Shown in pieces: positions 62,823-64,000 of a stretch of DNA of 64,000 nt. Position numbers and translations under genes: made by a program. The number at the start of each line of letters is the position of its first letter. Position 1 is the first letter of the stretch. The notes under the pieces were generated by a model that was not told the origin of the DNA, made no database searches, and saw nothing but the letters and a program-made list of their open reading frames with translations. Origin of the DNA: Actinokineospora baliensis (lineage in GTDB: Bacteria > Actinomycetota > Actinomycetes > Mycobacteriales > Pseudonocardiaceae); NCBI RefSeq assembly GCF_016907695.1, contig NZ_JAFBCK010000001.1, positions 4,002,501 through 4,066,500 on the forward strand, given 5' to 3'.

Positions 62823-63887
62823 ATGCCGCAGGACGACCAGCGTTCGTGGCTGCCGTTCGCCCGGCGGGCTCCCGCCGATCCCGGCGCGGTCCTGGCCTCG
62901 GCGCGCCGCATCGGGGAGGATCTGGCCGACGGTCTCACCGGTACGGGGGTCGCCTCCGCGGCCCGGGGCCTGCGCGGTCTCGTCGCCGCCGACGCCGTTG
63001 GGTTGGCCGATCTTTCCGGCCGCCCGACCTGGGCGGGCCCGGTTCCCGGCGGTACGAAGTGGTTGGCCCAGGTCGACGAGGTCCTGCACAGCGAGACCCG
63101 CGTCGGCCGCCCGCCGCTGGTCGTCTCGCCGTTGCACGTGCACGACGAGTTGGCCGGTGTGCTCGTCGTCGCCGGGGCGGTGTCGCCCCGAGCGAGCCGG
63201 GAGGCCACCGAACTGGTGGTCGCCGCGCTGGAGCGGGCCAGGTTGGAGGCCTCCGCCGAGCAGGCCGCCCAGGCCGAGCTGCGGGCCCTGCGCGCCGAGA
63301 TCTCCCCGCACTTCGTCTACAACGCGCTGACCGTCATCGCCGCGCTGGTGCACTCCGACCCCGAGCGCTCGCACGAGCTGATGCTCGACTTCGCCGACTA
63401 CAACCGCTACAGCCTGGCCCGCCACGGCGACTACACCACTGTGGCCGAGGAGTTCCACGCGATCGAGACGTACCTGGCGCTGCAGCGGGCGGTGCTGGGG
63501 GAGCGGCTGCGGGTGCAGGTGCGGGTCGCGCCCGAGGTGCTCGCGGTGGCCATCCCGTACCTGGTGCTGCAGCCGCTGGTGGAGAACGCGGTGCGCCACG
63601 GCGTCGAGCCGCGGCCCACCGGCGGGGTCGTGCAGGTGCGGGGCGAGGCCGAGGGCGGCGACTGCGTCATCACCGTCGACGACGACGGGGTGGGGATGGC
63701 CCCCGCGCACGCCGAGGCGATCCTGGCCGGTCGCGGTCCCGCCGACAGCGTCGGGTTGGCCAACGTCGACCGCAGGCTGCGCAACGTCTACGGCCCCTGG
63801 TACGGGCTGGTGGTGGAGACCGAGCGGGACGCGGGCACCAGGGTGGTCGTCCGGATGCCGATGTTCGCCCCGGGGGTCGTGCCGTGA
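62823..63887 (+). CDS. LytS/YehU-type sensor histidine kinase
   Basis: 354 residues. A GAF-like N-terminal region (DAVGLADLSGRPTWAG...PPLVVSPLHVHDELAGVLVVAGAV) leads into a His_kinase domain of the LytS/5TM class: RALRAEISPHFVYNALTVIAALV with phospho-acceptor H163, then ATP-binding N-box LVLQPLVENAVRHGVEPR and G-box VDDDGVGM. No membrane segment is predicted, so it is probably cytosolic. ATG 62823 has AAGGGGA at 7 nt, which excludes the long upstream extension. The stop overlaps the response-regulator start by GTGA. Confidence 0.9.
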   Translation: MPQDDQRSWLPFARRAPADPGAVLASARRIGEDLADGLTGTGVASAARGLRGLVAADAVGLADLSGRPTWAGPVPGGTKWLAQVDEVLHSETRVGRPPLVVSPLHVHDELAGVLVVAGAVSPRASREATELVVAALERARLEASAEQAAQAELRALRAEISPHFVYNALTVIAALVHSDPERSHELMLDFADYNRYSLARHGDYTTVAEEFHAIETYLALQRAVLGERLRVQVRVAPEVLAVAIPYLVLQPLVENAVRHGVEPRPTGGVVQVRGEAEGGDCVITVDDDGVGMAPAHAEAILAGRGPADSVGLANVDRRLRNVYGPWYGLVVETERDAGTRVVVRMPMFAPGVVP

Positions 63888-64000
63888 ACGCCGAGAGCCA
63901 GGTTGGCGCCGCGAACGGGGTGCGGGTGCTGGCCGTCGACGACGTGCGGGCCGCGTTGGACGAGCTGTGCAGGCTGCTGCGCGCCTCCCCGGACGTCGCC
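63884..64000 (+). CDS. Response regulator of the LytTR type (3' end cut by window)
   Basis: 39 codons from GTG 63884, overlapping the kinase stop. The frame gives GVRVLAVDDVRAALDELCRLLRASPDVA, the first strand-helix of a REC domain with paired aspartates. The phrase AVDD...ALDEL..LL is typical of LytR/AlgR regulators that pair with LytS-type kinases. The DNA-binding domain is outside the window, so LytTR is inferred from partner type. Confidence 0.75.
   Translation, partial: MNAESQVGAANGVRVLAVDDVRAALDELCRLLRASPDVA

Overview
The window looks like a chromosomal segment of a high-GC actinomycete, most plausibly of the Pseudonocardiaceae (Actinokineospora/Saccharothrix/Lentzea-like). The signs are strong G/C preference at third codon positions, many GTG and two well-supported TTG starts, a single complete actinobacterial mce operon with its own ATPase, LAL-type LuxR regulators, DUF574 methyltransferase, streptogrisin-like protease, and a DasR-type operator in front of a chitin LPMO. 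Genus assignment is inference. I see no rRNA, tRNA, CRISPR array, transposase or prophage genes.

Layout. 1-5 kb: a truncated LysR regulator, an EamA exporter and a compact ACP / alpha-oxoamine synthase / KAS III trio, followed by a small ABM-fold protein. 5-9.2 kb: a methionine-salvage operon (mtnA-mtnC-mtnB-mtnD) translationally coupled to a DszC/acyl-CoA-dehydrogenase-like flavoenzyme. 9.3-12.2 kb: a SEFIR-NB-ARC-TPR protein coupled to a stand-alone SEFIR protein (candidate immune module). 12.2-13.7 kb: DUF305 lipoprotein and a chitin-type AA10 LPMO with a dre (DasR) operator. 14.2-19.8 kb: topoisomerase IV parE-parC, with parC carrying a decayed intein. 19.8-20.4 kb: two copies of a ~145-bp palindromic repeat. 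20.5-28 kb: two LAL LuxR regulators flanking a secreted S1 protease. 28-35 kb: intradiol dioxygenase, GntR, GDP-fucose-synthase-like enzyme, SurE, STAS protein, TrmB/LuxR hybrid regulator, PucR-type regulator. 35.2-46.1 kb: a complete mce locus (surface protein, mceG, repeat-built ORF, yrbEA, yrbEB, mceA-F), almost all joined by 1-4 nt stop/start overlaps. 46.1-47.1 kb: two more palindromic repeats, 60-bp tandem repeats and a triplet of DnaA boxes. 47-52 kb: lipoprotein, two more PucR-type regulators, a HAF-repeat secreted protein, a methyltransferase. 52-55.3 kb: secreted trypsin and M14 carboxypeptidase sharing a nearly identical P-domain. 55.9-64 kb: HTH protein, PfkB kinase, DUF574 methyltransferase, EI24-like membrane protein, ABC exporter, and a LytS/LytR-type two-component system cut by the window end.

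The most unusual structures are: (i) four ~145-bp long-hairpin elements in two subfamilies whose arms differ by compensatory changes; (ii) a 266-codon ORF made of in-frame tandem repeats wedged between mceG and yrbE by two ATGA overlaps; (iii) an intein at the GD/CMGKYHPHG site of ParC with both endonuclease motifs and the block-B histidine lost; (iv) three PucR-type paralogues with the same TTGACA-18-TAnnGT promoter; (v) three DnaA-box-like sites at exact 19-bp spacing outside any oriC context.
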